From DATCYX01 sp037444705 (GTDB lineage: Bacteria; Chloroflexota; Anaerolineae; Anaerolineales; UBA4823), in NCBI GenBank assembly GCA_037444705.1, contig JBBILY010000172.1:1-5740 (forward strand): 5,740 nucleotides of DNA. The letters are read 5' to 3'. Positions 5,686-5,740 of this stretch are shown here, piece by piece. A model generated the notes under the pieces. It did no database searches. It had not been told where the DNA came from and saw nothing but the letters and a program-made list of their open reading frames with translations. The position numbers were made by a program, and so were the translations under genes. Position 1 is the first letter of the stretch. Every line of letters begins with the position of its first letter.

Positions 5686-5740
5686 GGCGACGTGGCCAAG
5701 TGGTAAGGCAAGGGTCTGCAAAACCCTGATCACGGGTTCA
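5686..5740 (+). tRNA. tRNA-Cys (anticodon GCA), 3' end outside window
   Basis: The first 55 bases of a tRNA are present. The 5' acceptor strand is GGCGACG, the D arm is GCC/GGC with an AAGTGGTAA-type loop, and the anticodon stem AGGGT/ACCCT encloses CTGCAAA (GCA at 5718-5720). The T stem begins with ACGGG and the loop with TTCA before the window ends. The short variable loop and the overall sequence fit bacterial tRNA-Cys. It may be read from the promoter at 5399 through the hairpin, or from its own weak promoter. Confidence 0.96.

Overview
The window looks like an ordinary chromosomal stretch from a bacterium, most likely a member of the Chloroflexota (Anaerolineae-like). The basis is recalled similarity in style: a CoaBC with the PAMDGGMY form of its flavoprotein motif, a heparinase II/III plus WbuB-type glycosyltransferase pair, moderate GC, and tRNA genes without an encoded CCA end. 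No marker gene settles the lineage, so this is an inference.

Left part (1-1911, + strand): the C-terminal part of a heparinase II/III family protein, cut by the window edge, is followed 15 bases later by a complete family-4 glycosyltransferase of the WbuB type. They are tightly spaced, co-oriented and in the same reading frame. Together they look like the end of an exopolysaccharide or capsule/O-antigen gene cluster.

Middle part (1943-3542, - strand): coaBC, the bifunctional coenzyme A biosynthesis enzyme, is followed after a 19-base gap by a small DUF952 protein, probably as a two-gene operon. This operon converges on the glycosyltransferase with only 31 bases between stop codons. The CoaC half carries Asp and Ser where the E. 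coli enzyme has its catalytic Asn and Cys.

Right part (3543-5282): a 273-base divergent region separates coaBC from an AidB-like acyl-CoA dehydrogenase on the + strand. It holds candidate back-to-back promoters that share the -35 region, a pair of direct repeats, and a strong ribosome binding site that favours a start at 3816 over the longer ATG (3714) or TTG (3681) starts. A CoA-making and a CoA-thioester-using gene thus face away from each other, but nothing shows that they are co-regulated.

Right end (5399-5740): a near-consensus sigma-70-type promoter drives a tRNA cluster, Phe(GAA), Gly(GCC) and, after a perfect 13-bp inverted repeat, Cys(GCA), which runs off the window. No mobile element, CRISPR array, phage gene or evident new system was seen. 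The most noteworthy points are the altered CoaC active site, the layout of the coaBC/dehydrogenase control region, and the hairpin that splits the tRNA cluster.
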